The notes below the pieces were generated by a model. It was not told the origin of the DNA, did no database searches, and saw only the letters and a program-made list of their open reading frames with translations. Below, one piece after another: positions 1 through 8,874 of a stretch of DNA of 64,000 nt (position 1 is its first letter; each line of letters begins with the position of its first letter). A program made the translations under genes and the position numbers. The DNA is from Alphaproteobacteria bacterium LSUCC0684 (GTDB lineage Bacteria; Pseudomonadota; Alphaproteobacteria; Puniceispirillales; UBA1172): positions 1,698,638 to 1,762,637 of the forward strand of contig CP166130.1 in assembly GCA_041228335.1 (NCBI GenBank), in the 5' to 3' direction.

Positions 1-495
1 TTTCGCGCGAAAATCTTCGGTAAACCAGCGCTCAATCGCTGCATCCACCGTAGCCGCGGGGCCGTGCTTTTCGGCCTGATGGACGCGCGCCTGAATCGAG
101 TCATGTTCGGCGCTGGTTCTTTGATGGGGAGAATGCAGAACAACGAGCGCCATCGTCATTTCAGGATAGGTCATGGCAATCCGGCGGGCAATCATCCCGC
201 CGAGGGAAAATCCGGCAATCACCGCGTTTTCATATCCGAAATGCTCAAGGACACTTGCCGCCTGATCGGCAAAAAGACCAAGGCAGGGCGTTTCAGGCGG
301 CGGCGGTGAGACGCCATGTCCGAACAGATCATACGTTATCACCGGGCCGCGTTCCGCCAGCGCATCAATCTGGGCTGCCCACATCTCCTGATTAAGCCCG
401 AGCCCGTGAATCAGAAGTATCGGCACCCCTACCTTGCCCCTTTCAAAAAGACGGCAGAACGTGCCGTCAACTGTTGTGCTGCCGGTTCGGATCAT
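1..495 (-). CDS. Alpha/beta hydrolase (C-terminus cut by window edge)
   Basis: I translated this from the minus strand; 165 codons are visible and the frame is open at base 1. It shows the alpha/beta-hydrolase landmarks: an HGLG oxyanion-hole motif at residues 30-33 and a GFSLGG nucleophile elbow at 95-100 (Ser97). The ATG shares one base with the TGA of the upstream ridA gene, so the two are probably translationally coupled. In the family such enzymes hydrolyse esters, lactones or thioesters. In this cluster it might release carnitine from carnitinyl-CoA or act on a monooxygenase product, but that is inference. The catalytic Asp/His lie beyond the window. Confidence 0.8.
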   Translation of the reverse strand, partial: MIRTGSTTVDGTFCRLFERGKVGVPILLIHGLGLNQEMWAAQIDALAERGPVITYDLFGHGVSPPPPETPCLGLFADQAASVLEHFGYENAVIAGFSLGGMIARRIAMTYPEMTMALVVLHSPHQRTSAEHDSIQARVHQAEKHGPAATVDAAIERWFTEDFRAK

Positions 496-896
496 CAGAC
501 GTCTTCAGGCCTCCATGCAACGACTTCAACCTCAACGCGGACATCCACCAGCAGATCATTTACCACCGCCGAGCGGGCGGGAGGATCATTGGGGAAATAT
601 TCCGCATAGACGGCATTGAAGCCGGGGAAATCTTCCCGGGAGGTCAGCCAGACCATGGCTTTCACCACGTCCTCCATGCCGCATCCGGCCATCTTGAGAG
701 TCGCCTTGATATCTTCTAGCACCGCGCGGGTCTGATCTTCGATCGTGCCATCGGTCATGACCTTGCCGTCCTTCATGGGCACCTGGCCGGTCAGATACAC
801 AAAATCCCCTGCCCGAACAGCCCGCGAAAGCGACAGTCTGCGGCCATTGATAATGAGCGGATCGCCAATGACCTTCTTTCCCATCATGCCCCCCAT
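495..896 (-). CDS. RidA/YjgF family enamine-imine deaminase
   Basis: A 133-residue protein of the Rid superfamily. It has the family's usual length and a conserved arginine in PPARSAV (Arg108), the residue that binds the carboxylate of imine intermediates in RidA proteins. Internal ATGs at 887 and 884 are alternative starts, because MGGMMGKK offers three methionines and no Shine-Dalgarno sequence decides between them. The gene is transcribed leftward with the alpha/beta hydrolase and diverges from the aldehyde dehydrogenase. The intergenic region carries the AT-rich boxes described separately. Its substrate here is unknown; detoxifying an imine formed during amine oxidation is a guess. Confidence 0.85.
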   Translation of the reverse strand: MGGMMGKKVIGDPLIINGRRLSLSRAVRAGDFVYLTGQVPMKDGKVMTDGTIEDQTRAVLEDIKATLKMAGCGMEDVVKAMVWLTSREDFPGFNAVYAEYFPNDPPARSAVVNDLLVDVRVEVEVVAWRPEDV

Positions 897-1061
897 TCTT
901 ACTGTTGATTACATAAAGGCTGGGCCAGCCCGGGGATAAGTATTTGCAATTTTTCGGCACAAGATGACCAAAAATTTATGCTGATCGCGACGCTACACCA
1001 TAGGCTAAATACAGGACTTGTGCGAGCATGCATAAAGAAAACACAATCGAAGGAGGGCCAA
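897..1061. promoter_or_regulatory. Divergent promoter region, ridA / aldehyde dehydrogenase, with two AT boxes
   Basis: This region separates ridA (leftward) from the aldehyde dehydrogenase gene (rightward). It contains CAATTTTTCGG at 947-957 on the plus strand and AAATTTTTGG on the minus strand at 977-968. They form an inverted pair of the same AAATTTTT(C/G) box seen in the other two promoter regions of the carnitine cluster. The strong Shine-Dalgarno AGGAGGG (1051-1057) precedes the ATG at 1062. No clear -35/-10 pair was identified. Confidence 0.45.
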
Positions 1062-2546
1062 ATGTCAGACCTCGTGCATTATAAGATGTTCATCAATGGC
1101 GAATGGCGGAATGCCAGTGACGGCAAAAGTTTCGAAAGCATCAATCCGGCGACCGAACAGCCCTGGTGCACCGTGCCGGAGGCGACGGAAGATGATATCA
1201 ATATGGCGGTTGAAACAGCGCATCAGGCTTTTACTTCAGGCGAATGGGCAACGCTGACCCCGACCGCACGCGGCAAATACCTGCGCCGTCTTGCGGAACT
1301 CCTTGATCAGCAATCGGAACATCTTGGCCGCATTGAGACCATTGATACAGGAAAGATGCTGAAGGAAACGCGTTGGCAGGCAAAATACATTGCCGAGTTT
1401 TTCCATTTCTATGCCGGCTGTGCCGACAAGATCAGCGGCCAGACGCTGCCCATCGACAAGCCTGACATGCTGACGATGACGTTCCGGGAACCGCTCGGTG
1501 TCGTGGCGGCGGTTGTCCCCTGGAATTCCCAGCTCTTTCTGGTTGCGGTAAAGATCGGCCCGGCGCTGGCCGCGGGCAATACCGTGGTGCTGAAAGCGTC
1601 CGAACATGCTTCGGCGGCCATGCTCGAATTTGGCAAACTCATTGAGGAAGCCGGTTTCCCCAAAGGAGTGGTGAATATTGTCACCGGACATGCGGACCCT
1701 TGCGGCAAAGTGCTGACCTCGCATTCGCTTGTCCAGCGGATCAGTTTTACCGGCGGCACATCGGCGGCACGCCATGTGGTCCGCAATTCGGCAGAGAATT
1801 TTGCGCAAGTTTCCCTTGAACTTGGCGGCAAATCCCCTTTCATCGTCTTTGGTGATGCCAATGTCGAAAGCGCGGTGAACGGCTCGATCGCCGGTATCTT
1901 CGGCGCCAGTGGCCAGAGCTGCGTTGCGGGCTCCAGGCTTTATCTCAATAACAGCATCGCTGACGAATTTCTTGAACGCATGCTGGATCAGGCAAGCCGG
2001 ATACGCATTGGTGATCCGCTCGCGGAAGAGACACAGATGGGCCCGCTTGCCACCTTTGCCCAGATCGAGCATATCGAACACCAGGTGAAACTGGCCCGGG
2101 AAGAAGGCGGAACGGTGCTGACTGGCGGCAAACGCCCCAAGACACCGAATGCCGGCTGGTATTACGAGCCCACCATCATCGAATGCCCGCGCCAGGACCT
2201 GACCATCGTTGATACCGAACTGTTCGGCCCGGTGCTGAGTGTTCTTCGCTTTGATGAAGAAGACGAGGTGACCACCCTTGCCAATGACAGCAAATTCGGG
2301 CTGGCGGCCGGGGTCTTCACCCGTGACAGCGCCCGCGCGCTGCGGATGACGAAAGCGCTGAGGGCAGGGATTGTGTGGGTGAACACCTACCGTGTTGTCT
2401 CCCCGATTGCCGAATTTGGCGGGTTCAAGGAATCCGGTTATGGAAGAGAAAGCGGGATGCAGGCCATCTATGACTACACGCGGCCGAAGACAGCCTGGAT
2501 CAATATCTCGGATGAACCCATGGCCAACCCGTTTGTCATGCGCTAG
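1062..2546 (+). CDS. NAD(P)-dependent aldehyde dehydrogenase (betaine-aldehyde type)
   Basis: A 494-residue aldehyde dehydrogenase. I chose the ATG at 1062 because AGGAGGG lies just upstream; a reading frame continues further 5' but adds a non-homologous extension. The catalytic pair is visible: Glu253 in LELGGKSP and Cys287 in GQSCVAG. The PWN motif of the cofactor site is also present. The family oxidises aldehydes to acids with NAD(P). Given its neighbours, likely substrates are 4-trimethylaminobutyraldehyde (giving gamma-butyrobetaine) or betaine aldehyde; the sequence alone cannot say which. Its TAG stop overlaps the TAG stop of the convergent acyl-CoA synthetase gene within a shared CTAG. 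Confidence 0.9.
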   Translation: MSDLVHYKMFINGEWRNASDGKSFESINPATEQPWCTVPEATEDDINMAVETAHQAFTSGEWATLTPTARGKYLRRLAELLDQQSEHLGRIETIDTGKMLKETRWQAKYIAEFFHFYAGCADKISGQTLPIDKPDMLTMTFREPLGVVAAVVPWNSQLFLVAVKIGPALAAGNTVVLKASEHASAAMLEFGKLIEEAGFPKGVVNIVTGHADPCGKVLTSHSLVQRISFTGGTSAARHVVRNSAENFAQVSLELGGKSPFIVFGDANVESAVNGSIAGIFGASGQSCVAGSRLYLNNSIADEFLERMLDQASRIRIGDPLAEETQMGPLATFAQIEHIEHQVKLAREEGGTVLTGGKRPKTPNAGWYYEPTIIECPRQDLTIVDTELFGPVLSVLRFDEEDEVTTLANDSKFGLAAGVFTRDSARALRMTKALRAGIVWVNTYRVVSPIAEFGGFKESGYGRESGMQAIYDYTRPKTAWINISDEPMANPFVMR

Positions 2547-4636
2547 CGGCTGAGGGTTATCAGCGCATCCACCACGACAGCCCCGTCGGCGAGCACAAAG
2601 AGCGGATTTACCTCAATCAGGTCAATCCGCTCATCCTCCATCATCATATCCGTCAGGGCAAGGATGGTGGATATGACGGCTTCGCGGTCCCCGGGCTTGC
2701 CGCCGCGATACCCATCGATGATCCGGCCTGCGGCAAGCCTGCTGATCCCGGCATTGATCATCTCAGGTCTCGCCGGCACGATCAGGGTGCTGGCATCCCC
2801 CAGCAACTCGACAAGAACACCGCCGGAGGCGATGGTGAGCAATATCCCGAATACCGGATCCCGCCGCAGGCTGACCATCAGTTCCGCCACCACGCCGGAT
2901 ACCATTGTTTCAATGAGAAACCCGTTCTGCCTTGCGGCGGGAGCATGGCGGCTGACTTCCTCCCGCATCCGGGTCATTGATTTCTCCAGCATCTCGCGGT
3001 CCGTGATGGAAAGTGCCACCGCGCCCATCTCGGATTTATGGGGCAGGTCCGGGCTCACCATCTTGAGGGCAAGCGGATAGGCAAGATTCCCCGGCAGTTG
3101 CGTCGGCAGATCACCTGCAATGACGAGCCCTTCGGGCACGGCAATACCTGCCGCTGAAAGCATCTCTTTGGCGGCGGCCTCATCAAGGGTTTCGGCCATG
3201 CCCTCACCCTTGGGGCCGGCAAGATGAAGAGGCGGTGGCGGGGATGCTAAAATTTGCTGTCTTTTTCTTCCGTATTCGGCGGCGGCGGCAATTGCCCTGA
3301 GGCAGTCACCGATCCCCTGCATCGGCGCGGTTCCATGCTCGATCAGAAAATCACGGGTTTCTTCATCCAGATTCTCGGCGATGGTGCAGCAGACGGCGCC
3401 AGGCAGGCCATGCGCTTTGGTTGCCTTGATGAAACTGATGGAATCGTTGCGGTAATATGGCTTGCTTTCATCAAGCCCGGCGGCGGGGTAATCCTGAATG
3501 ATCACCGCCGCATCATAGCCGTCTTCAAACATGGCGCTGAACACAGGTTCGGTCTTCTCGGGCATTCCCCAGATCGGGGTCGTGTAGTCAAGCGGGTTCG
3601 ATACCGTTGCCGTAAGCGGCAACATGGCGCGCAATTTTTCATTTGCCTCAGGACCTGGTCGCGGCAGATCAAGCCCCAGTCTTTCCGCGTTATCGGCAAG
3701 CATGGTCGCGCCACCGCCCGAACAGGCGAGGCCAGCAAGACGGGGGCCGACCGGTATCCCCGCAACGGTGATGAATTTCAGCACTTCGAGCAGAAGCGAT
3801 GGTTCATCCACGCGAATGATCCCAAGACGATCAAAAAACGCATCATACGCCTCTTCCGCCCCTGAAAGCGATCCGGTATGGCTGACGGTCAGCTCGCTGC
3901 CGATCCGGGATGTTCCGGTTTTCAGCACCACAATCGGGATGTTGTGGTGAAGTGCCTTGAGGGCGGCGGCCTCAAAAAGGCGGCTGTCTCTAATCCCCTC
4001 GACATGCAGACCAATGGCGCTGACCTCCGGCATCTCGGCAAAGCAGTCGATGAAATCATCGATCTTGAGCACCGCCTGATTACCGAGCGAGACCATGTAA
4101 CTCATGGGAAGAGAGCGCTGCGACATGGTCAGGTCCGATGACAGCATCCCGCTCTGGGTGATGATCGCGGCCCCGCGGCCGGTAAACCTGCCGCCATGGG
4201 CAAAAGGCCAGAGGGCTACCTTGCCGCCGTAATTGATGAGCCCGTAACAGTTGGGCCCGACGAGGGCCATATCTCCTGCAGCGCGGATCAATTCAGCCTC
4301 AAGCGCGGCCCCTTCATCACCGATTTCCCCGAAACCTGCGGTATAGCAAACGGCACCGCCGGCGCCCATCCGGCCAAGTTTCGCAAGGCTTTCGATGGCC
4401 TGCTCTCTTGGCACGGCAATGAATACCGCATCCGGGGCTTCGGGCAGATCTTCTATGCGGCTAAAACAGGGGAAACCGCCGATCGTCTCCCGGTTCGGGT
4501 TGACCGGCCAGAACGGGCCTTCATACCCGATCCTTCGGCATTCACCGGCAACAACCTCAGCATCCCGCCCGCCAAGAACCGCGATGTGGCGGGGGCGGAG
4601 AAGACGTTTCAGATTCTGCTGCCGCTGCCCGGTCAT
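2543..4636 (-). CDS. ADP-forming acyl-CoA synthetase (CoA-binding + ligase + ATP-grasp)
   Basis: A 697-residue, single-chain acid-CoA ligase of the ADP-forming (Acs/ACD, Pat-like) family. The order is an N-terminal CoA-binding Rossmann domain (HIAVLGG), a succinyl-CoA-synthetase-like middle with the phospho-histidine motif SHTG (His253), and a C-terminal ATP-grasp domain. The start at 4636 is set by a 4-base ATGA overlap with the acyl-CoA dehydrogenase stop, a strong coupling signal. A longer frame runs into that gene. In context it probably activates gamma-butyrobetaine, carnitine or crotonobetaine, the role played by the AMP-forming CaiC in enterobacteria. The substrate is inferred, not seen. 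Confidence 0.88.
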   Translation of the reverse strand: MTGQRQQNLKRLLRPRHIAVLGGRDAEVVAGECRRIGYEGPFWPVNPNRETIGGFPCFSRIEDLPEAPDAVFIAVPREQAIESLAKLGRMGAGGAVCYTAGFGEIGDEGAALEAELIRAAGDMALVGPNCYGLINYGGKVALWPFAHGGRFTGRGAAIITQSGMLSSDLTMSQRSLPMSYMVSLGNQAVLKIDDFIDCFAEMPEVSAIGLHVEGIRDSRLFEAAALKALHHNIPIVVLKTGTSRIGSELTVSHTGSLSGAEEAYDAFFDRLGIIRVDEPSLLLEVLKFITVAGIPVGPRLAGLACSGGGATMLADNAERLGLDLPRPGPEANEKLRAMLPLTATVSNPLDYTTPIWGMPEKTEPVFSAMFEDGYDAAVIIQDYPAAGLDESKPYYRNDSISFIKATKAHGLPGAVCCTIAENLDEETRDFLIEHGTAPMQGIGDCLRAIAAAAEYGRKRQQILASPPPPLHLAGPKGEGMAETLDEAAAKEMLSAAGIAVPEGLVIAGDLPTQLPGNLAYPLALKMVSPDLPHKSEMGAVALSITDREMLEKSMTRMREEVSRHAPAARQNGFLIETMVSGVVAELMVSLRRDPVFGILLTIASGGVLVELLGDASTLIVPARPEMINAGISRLAAGRIIDGYRGGKPGDREAVISTILALTDMMMEDERIDLIEVNPLFVLADGAVVVDALITLSR

Positions 4637-5793
4637 GCACCAAGCGGTCGCAGGATCGAACGCGTGATGATATGACGCTGGATTTCGGATGTGCCATCCC
4701 AAATCCTCTCAAGCCGGGAGTCGCGCCAGAGCCGGTGGATGGGCATTTCTTCCATCAATCCCATGCCGCCGAAAATCTGCACCGCATCATCGGCGGTCCG
4801 GCAGAGCATTTCCGAGCAATAGAGTTTGACCATGGCGGCATCGCTATCCGACATTGCGCCGGCATTGGCTTTCTCGATTGCGTCCCTGACGAGAAGCTGG
4901 CCCGCCCGAAGCCCGACGGCCATATCCGCAAGCTTGAAGCCGGTGGCCTGAAACTTGCCGATGGCCTGGCCGAACTGCTTGCGATTGGCGGCCCAGTCGC
5001 AGGCCATCTGATAAATCCGGTCAGCCTTGCCGCAACAGGTCGCGCCAACCCAGATCCGGCCCATGCCAAGCCATTTCCCTGAAAGCTCAAGCCCCTTGCC
5101 CTCTTCGCCGAGGATATGTGCATCGGTCAGGCGGACATCGCTGAAATCAAGGCGAAAATTGAGATAACCGCGATAGCTCGTGCAATTGTAGCCGATGCTG
5201 ACATCAAAGCCTTTCATCCCCACATCGACCAGAAACGCCGTAATCCTGGGCCGCTTGCCGCGCGGAGTTTCATCATGGCCCGTCACGGCAAAGACGATGG
5301 CGAAATCCGGCATCACCGGGCCGGAAATGAAATGCTTTGAGCCGTTGAGGATCCAGTCCTTGCCATCGCGGCGGGCATTGGTTTTCATCGACATGATATC
5401 GGAGCCGGCTTCAGGTTCGCTCAGGCCGAAGAGTTCGCGCTTCTCTCCGGTCACGCAAGGCAGAAGATATTTCTCCCGCTGGTCTCCTTCGGTGGCAAGA
5501 AGGATTTCCGTCGGTCGCGCCACCCAGGAATGCAAGGCGTGGGATGTCTTGCCGAACTCGTATTCAATGATCGCCATCTGTTCATAATCCAGCCCGCCGC
5601 CACCGATCTCCGTCGGCAGGTTGGCGGCAAAAAGCCCGACTTCCCTTGACCGCTCTTCGATCTGGCGGCCGAGTTCCAGCGGCACATGCGCCTCCTTATC
5701 GACCTTCTCTTCATGGGGGAAGATCTCTTCTTCCATGAAGCGGCGAACGGTTTCCGCCAGCAGCTCATTTTCATGGCTGGAGTTGCCAAACAT
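4633..5793 (-). CDS. Acyl-CoA dehydrogenase (CaiA-like role)
   Basis: A 386-residue FAD-dependent acyl-CoA dehydrogenase. It has the FAD-contact motif LSEPEAGSD near residue 130 and a C-terminal helix with QIFGGMG. The usual catalytic Glu of the YEGT motif reads WDGT here, with Asp366 in its place. The ATG at 5793 follows a GAGGGAG Shine-Dalgarno sequence; an upstream TTG is less likely. The gene starts 11 bases after the BKACE stop and overlaps the ligase start. Likely reaction: gamma-butyrobetainyl-CoA to crotonobetainyl-CoA, by context. In E. coli CaiA runs the reverse reduction. Confidence 0.88.
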   Translation of the reverse strand: MFGNSSHENELLAETVRRFMEEEIFPHEEKVDKEAHVPLELGRQIEERSREVGLFAANLPTEIGGGGLDYEQMAIIEYEFGKTSHALHSWVARPTEILLATEGDQREKYLLPCVTGEKRELFGLSEPEAGSDIMSMKTNARRDGKDWILNGSKHFISGPVMPDFAIVFAVTGHDETPRGKRPRITAFLVDVGMKGFDVSIGYNCTSYRGYLNFRLDFSDVRLTDAHILGEEGKGLELSGKWLGMGRIWVGATCCGKADRIYQMACDWAANRKQFGQAIGKFQATGFKLADMAVGLRAGQLLVRDAIEKANAGAMSDSDAAMVKLYCSEMLCRTADDAVQIFGGMGLMEEMPIHRLWRDSRLERIWDGTSEIQRHIITRSILRPLGA

Positions 5794-5804
5794 GTAATAC
5801 TCCC

Positions 5805-6692
5805 TCAAGACTGCTTGATCAGGCCAAGTTTTTCACGGGCCTCGGCCGGGGTCAGCACACGGCCACCCATGCGATGGATAATCTCAACCGCGCGCTCGAC
5901 CAGCTGGGCGTTGGTCGCCAGCACGCCGCGGTCAAGATAGATGTTATCCTCAAGCCCGACGCGGACATTGCCCCCCATCGCCACGGCGGCGGCGGCCATC
6001 GGCATCTGCATGCGCGAAATCCCGAACGACGCCCAGGATGCGTTCGCGGGCAGCTCATCCTTCATCACCTTCATCGTATCAACCGACTGATCCGCCCCCC
6101 AGGGGATACCAAGACAGATCTGGAACATGGGCGGCTCGTTGATCAGCCCCTCGGCAATCATCTGTTTGGCAAAGCGGATATGGCCAAGTTCAAACACTTC
6201 GAGCTCAGGCTTGACGCCAAGTTTCTGCACGATCTCCGCCATTTTCCGAAGATAGGGCGGGGTGGAGATATAAATCTCATTCCCGTTGCCGAAATTCATT
6301 GTCCCGCAGTCAAGGCTGCAGATCTCCGGCTTCAGTTCGATCACATGGGCAAGACGTTCTTCAGGGCCGATCATATCCGTGCCCGGCCCCGGCATGGACG
6401 GTTTGTCCTCGCTCGGCACCCAGTCTCCACCCATGCCAGCCGTCAGGTTGACAACAACGTCGGTATCACTGGACCGGACGCGATCCACCGTCTCCCGGAA
6501 CAGGGCCACATCACGAGAACCTTTGCCGGTTTCGGGATCACGAACATGGATATGTGCCGCAGATGCGCCGGCCCTGGCCGCCTCTATTGCGGCATTGGCA
6601 ATCTGTTCAGGCGTTACGGGAACATGCGGACTCCTTCCGGTTGTATCTCCGGCACCGGTGACCGCACAGGTCAGCACAACATCGTAATTCAT
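5805..6692 (-). CDS. Beta-keto acid cleavage enzyme (BKACE, DUF849), probably dehydrocarnitine cleavage
   Basis: A 295-residue BKACE-family protein. The N-terminal beta-strand ends in HIHVRDP (His47 and His49, metal ligands in the family), and [11 protein letters not shown] lies near the C-terminus. BKACE enzymes condense a beta-keto acid with acetyl-CoA, giving acetoacetate and a new CoA ester. The nearby L-carnitine dehydrogenase and CdhR-like regulator point to 3-dehydrocarnitine as substrate (the cdhC role in Pseudomonas), yielding betainyl-CoA. It has a good GGGAGAGG Shine-Dalgarno sequence. It is the first gene of the leftward operon BKACE - acyl-CoA dehydrogenase - acyl-CoA synthetase. 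Confidence 0.88.
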   Translation of the reverse strand: MNYDVVLTCAVTGAGDTTGRSPHVPVTPEQIANAAIEAARAGASAAHIHVRDPETGKGSRDVALFRETVDRVRSSDTDVVVNLTAGMGGDWVPSEDKPSMPGPGTDMIGPEERLAHVIELKPEICSLDCGTMNFGNGNEIYISTPPYLRKMAEIVQKLGVKPELEVFELGHIRFAKQMIAEGLINEPPMFQICLGIPWGADQSVDTMKVMKDELPANASWASFGISRMQMPMAAAAVAMGGNVRVGLEDNIYLDRGVLATNAQLVERAVEIIHRMGGRVLTPAEAREKLGLIKQS

Positions 6693-6817
6693 CAGCCTCT
6701 CCCACCGATTGTGTATCTTGATGTATCATTCACCTCGCGTATTTTTTCAGTTGTAAATTTTTCGCCAATAGATCAAATTTTTCGTTAGATTTGATTTGCT
6801 GGAGACGCCCCCGGGAC
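6693..6817. promoter_or_regulatory. Divergent control region between BKACE operon and cdhR-like gene
   Basis: An AT-rich region in otherwise GC-rich DNA. It holds two direct copies of AAATTTTTCG at 6755-6764 and 6775-6784, exactly 20 bp apart. There is also a 7-bp inverted repeat ATCAAAT/ATTTGAT at 6772-6778 and 6789-6795, and a direct repeat TGTATC at 6712 and 6722 (10 bp apart). The helical spacing suggests binding sites for a dimeric regulator, most simply the adjacent GlxA/AraC protein. This is inference from pattern only. Confidence 0.5.
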
Positions 6818-7876
6818 ATGACAAATTCATCCGCTGAAAACACCAAATCCGAGCGGGTTCAGTTCATCCTTCTGCCGCGATTCAACATGGCTACGCTGGC
6901 GACCATGATCGAGCCCCTGCGTATCGCCAACTACATTGCGTCTGCCCAGGTTTACACCTGGTATTTCACCTCTCCTGCTGCCGGAACGGTGCGGGCCAGC
7001 AACGGCATCCCCATCGACTGCGATGACCTTGATACCACTTCAGGGGCGGCGACATCAATTGTTCTCCTTGGTAGCTGGGGGGCGGAGCGATATTCGGATG
7101 AGCGGCTGACCAGCTGGCTCAGAACCCAGACACGACACGGCAGGGCCATGATCGGGGTGGAAATCGGCGCCTATATCTTTGCCAGGGCTGGCCTGCTCAC
7201 CAACAGGAGCGCGACAACGCACTGGTCTTTCTTTGCCGGGTTTGCCGAAACCTTCCCGCAAGTCAATGCCGTTGAGCAGATGTTCACCATCGATGGCAAT
7301 ATCATGACCTGCGCGGGCGGCATGGCTGGGATTGATCTGATGCTGCAGCGCATCGCCGACAGCCATGATGAAGATCTGGCCGATGAAGTGGCGCGGCAGA
7401 TGCTGCATCATTTCCGCAGTGACGAGTCCATGCCCCAACGCCCAAGCCGGAACGCGGCGACGATCGATGTGCATCCTGTGATCAAGAAAGTCACGCGGTT
7501 TCTCGAAGAACGTATCGAGGACAATATCACCATTCCGGAATTATGCGCGCATATCGGGGTGCCGCAACGAAAACTCGAACGGCTCTTCAACCGCTATGTG
7601 GGTTGTACGGTGGTGCAGTTCTACCGCCATCTCAGGCTGCAATACGCGCGGACACTTCTGGTCAGCACGAATATGGATATAAGGGAAATCTCGGTTGCTT
7701 CGGGGTTTAATTCCATGTCCTATTTCTCGCATTGCTTTTCAAAGACCTTCGGCCGCAAGCCAAGCCAGTACCGCCTCGCCTGGCCGGAAGAGGAAACCGT
7801 GCCTTCCTGGCCCGGGACAATGTATGACTTCACCCATAGCGCCAGACCGCCGAAACCGGAAAGCACCCGGAATTAG
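6818..7876 (+). CDS. GlxA-family AraC-type transcriptional regulator (CdhR-like)
   Basis: A 352-residue regulator with an N-terminal DJ-1/PfpI-like domain (FILLPRFNMATLATMIEPLR, then IGAYIFARAGLL and THW) and a C-terminal AraC double helix-turn-helix (roughly residues 230-330, ending GRKPSQYR). Position 2 of the family's nucleophile elbow is not cysteine (GVEIGA), so a protease activity is unlikely, as in the GbdR/CdhR group. It is divergent from the BKACE operon. I infer that it senses carnitine or a related quaternary amine and activates the cluster. The ATG at 6818 is favoured over an upstream TTG. The GGAG at 6801-6804 is a little distant. Confidence 0.87.
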   Translation: MTNSSAENTKSERVQFILLPRFNMATLATMIEPLRIANYIASAQVYTWYFTSPAAGTVRASNGIPIDCDDLDTTSGAATSIVLLGSWGAERYSDERLTSWLRTQTRHGRAMIGVEIGAYIFARAGLLTNRSATTHWSFFAGFAETFPQVNAVEQMFTIDGNIMTCAGGMAGIDLMLQRIADSHDEDLADEVARQMLHHFRSDESMPQRPSRNAATIDVHPVIKKVTRFLEERIEDNITIPELCAHIGVPQRKLERLFNRYVGCTVVQFYRHLRLQYARTLLVSTNMDIREISVASGFNSMSYFSHCFSKTFGRKPSQYRLAWPEEETVPSWPGTMYDFTHSARPPKPESTRN

Positions 7877-7928
7877 ACGCGGCCCGGAATTAGGTGCGAA
7901 TATCAGGAAGGTTCAGTCGGGGAGAATT

Positions 7929-8873
7929 TCAGGTATCCTCACCCCGGGCAGCCTTGATCACCGCCACAATCCGCCGATCACGTTCTGCCGCCATATCCTC
8001 AAAATGGCGATCACCGGCCATGGCGTTACATCCCTCAACCATGGCGTCACGCAGCTCCTTTGTCAGTTCCGGGGCTTTAAGGCGTGTCCAGGGAAGTTTC
8101 AGCGCCGGGCCGAACTGATCGAGATTGGTTGACATCCCGCCTTTGCCGCAGGCGACATGAAACGCCATGCACTGGCCCTGGATCGCCATGCGCGGGGCGG
8201 GTCCAAACCGCAGCGCCCGGTCGATATCTTCCGGTGATGCTTCTCCATTGGCCACCATATGCAGCGCCTCACGCCAGAGCGCTTCCTGAAGGCGGGTGGC
8301 GATAAAGCCGGGAATTTCCTTTTTGAGCAAAAGCGGCTCCTTGCCGGCGATGCGGTAGAATTCCATTGCCCAGTCAAGCGCCTCCTTCCCCGTCGACGCG
8401 CCGCCCACCACTTCGACCAGCGGCAGAAGATAGGGCGGATTGAACGGATGACCGACCACGGTTCGTTCCGGCGTCGCACAGCGTGCCTGAATATCCGACA
8501 TGGGCAGGCCCGAGGTGCTCGAGGCAATCACCACGCCGCCGGGAACCATCTCCCCGAGTTTCTGATAGAGTTCCTGTTTGATCTCAAGCCGTTCAGGGGC
8601 CGATTCCTGCACGAATTCCGTCCCCGCCACCGCAGCTTCAAGATCATCGGTAACCGTCAGGTTATCAAGGCTTGCGCCCTCGGCCAGACCCAGATCCTCA
8701 AGGCATGGCCAGGCCGTATCAAGGACCGAACGAAACGCCGCCTCTTCATCCAGGTGATGAAGATAGGCACGCACCTTGAAGCCCCGGGCGAGGAAGAAGG
8801 CCGTCCAGCCGCCACCGATCGGGCCCGCGCCAATGCTGGTGACTACGCGCACATTCCGAGCATCTGGCCGCAT
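7929..8873 (-). CDS. L-carnitine dehydrogenase (3-hydroxyacyl-CoA dehydrogenase family)
   Basis: A 314-residue NAD-dependent dehydrogenase. The Rossmann motif GAGPIGGGW (15-23), QESAPERLEIK, SSTSGL, VGHPFNPPYLLPLVEVVGG and PGFIATRLQEALWREALH are all characteristic of L-carnitine 3-dehydrogenases rather than generic fatty-acid enzymes. Reaction: L-carnitine + NAD+ to 3-dehydrocarnitine. The ATG at 8873 lies one base past the caiD TGA; a longer frame into caiD was rejected. In some bacteria this enzyme is fused to a betainyl-CoA thioesterase. Here it is not, and no hotdog thioesterase is visible in the window. Confidence 0.9.
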   Translation of the reverse strand: MRPDARNVRVVTSIGAGPIGGGWTAFFLARGFKVRAYLHHLDEEAAFRSVLDTAWPCLEDLGLAEGASLDNLTVTDDLEAAVAGTEFVQESAPERLEIKQELYQKLGEMVPGGVVIASSTSGLPMSDIQARCATPERTVVGHPFNPPYLLPLVEVVGGASTGKEALDWAMEFYRIAGKEPLLLKKEIPGFIATRLQEALWREALHMVANGEASPEDIDRALRFGPAPRMAIQGQCMAFHVACGKGGMSTNLDQFGPALKLPWTRLKAPELTKELRDAMVEGCNAMAGDRHFEDMAAERDRRIVAVIKAARGEDT

Positions 8874-8874
8874 G

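Noticed and set aside
3630-3645. Further AATTTTT boxes (also near 47829)
   Set aside because: Single copies inside genes, without the paired spacing seen in the control regions.
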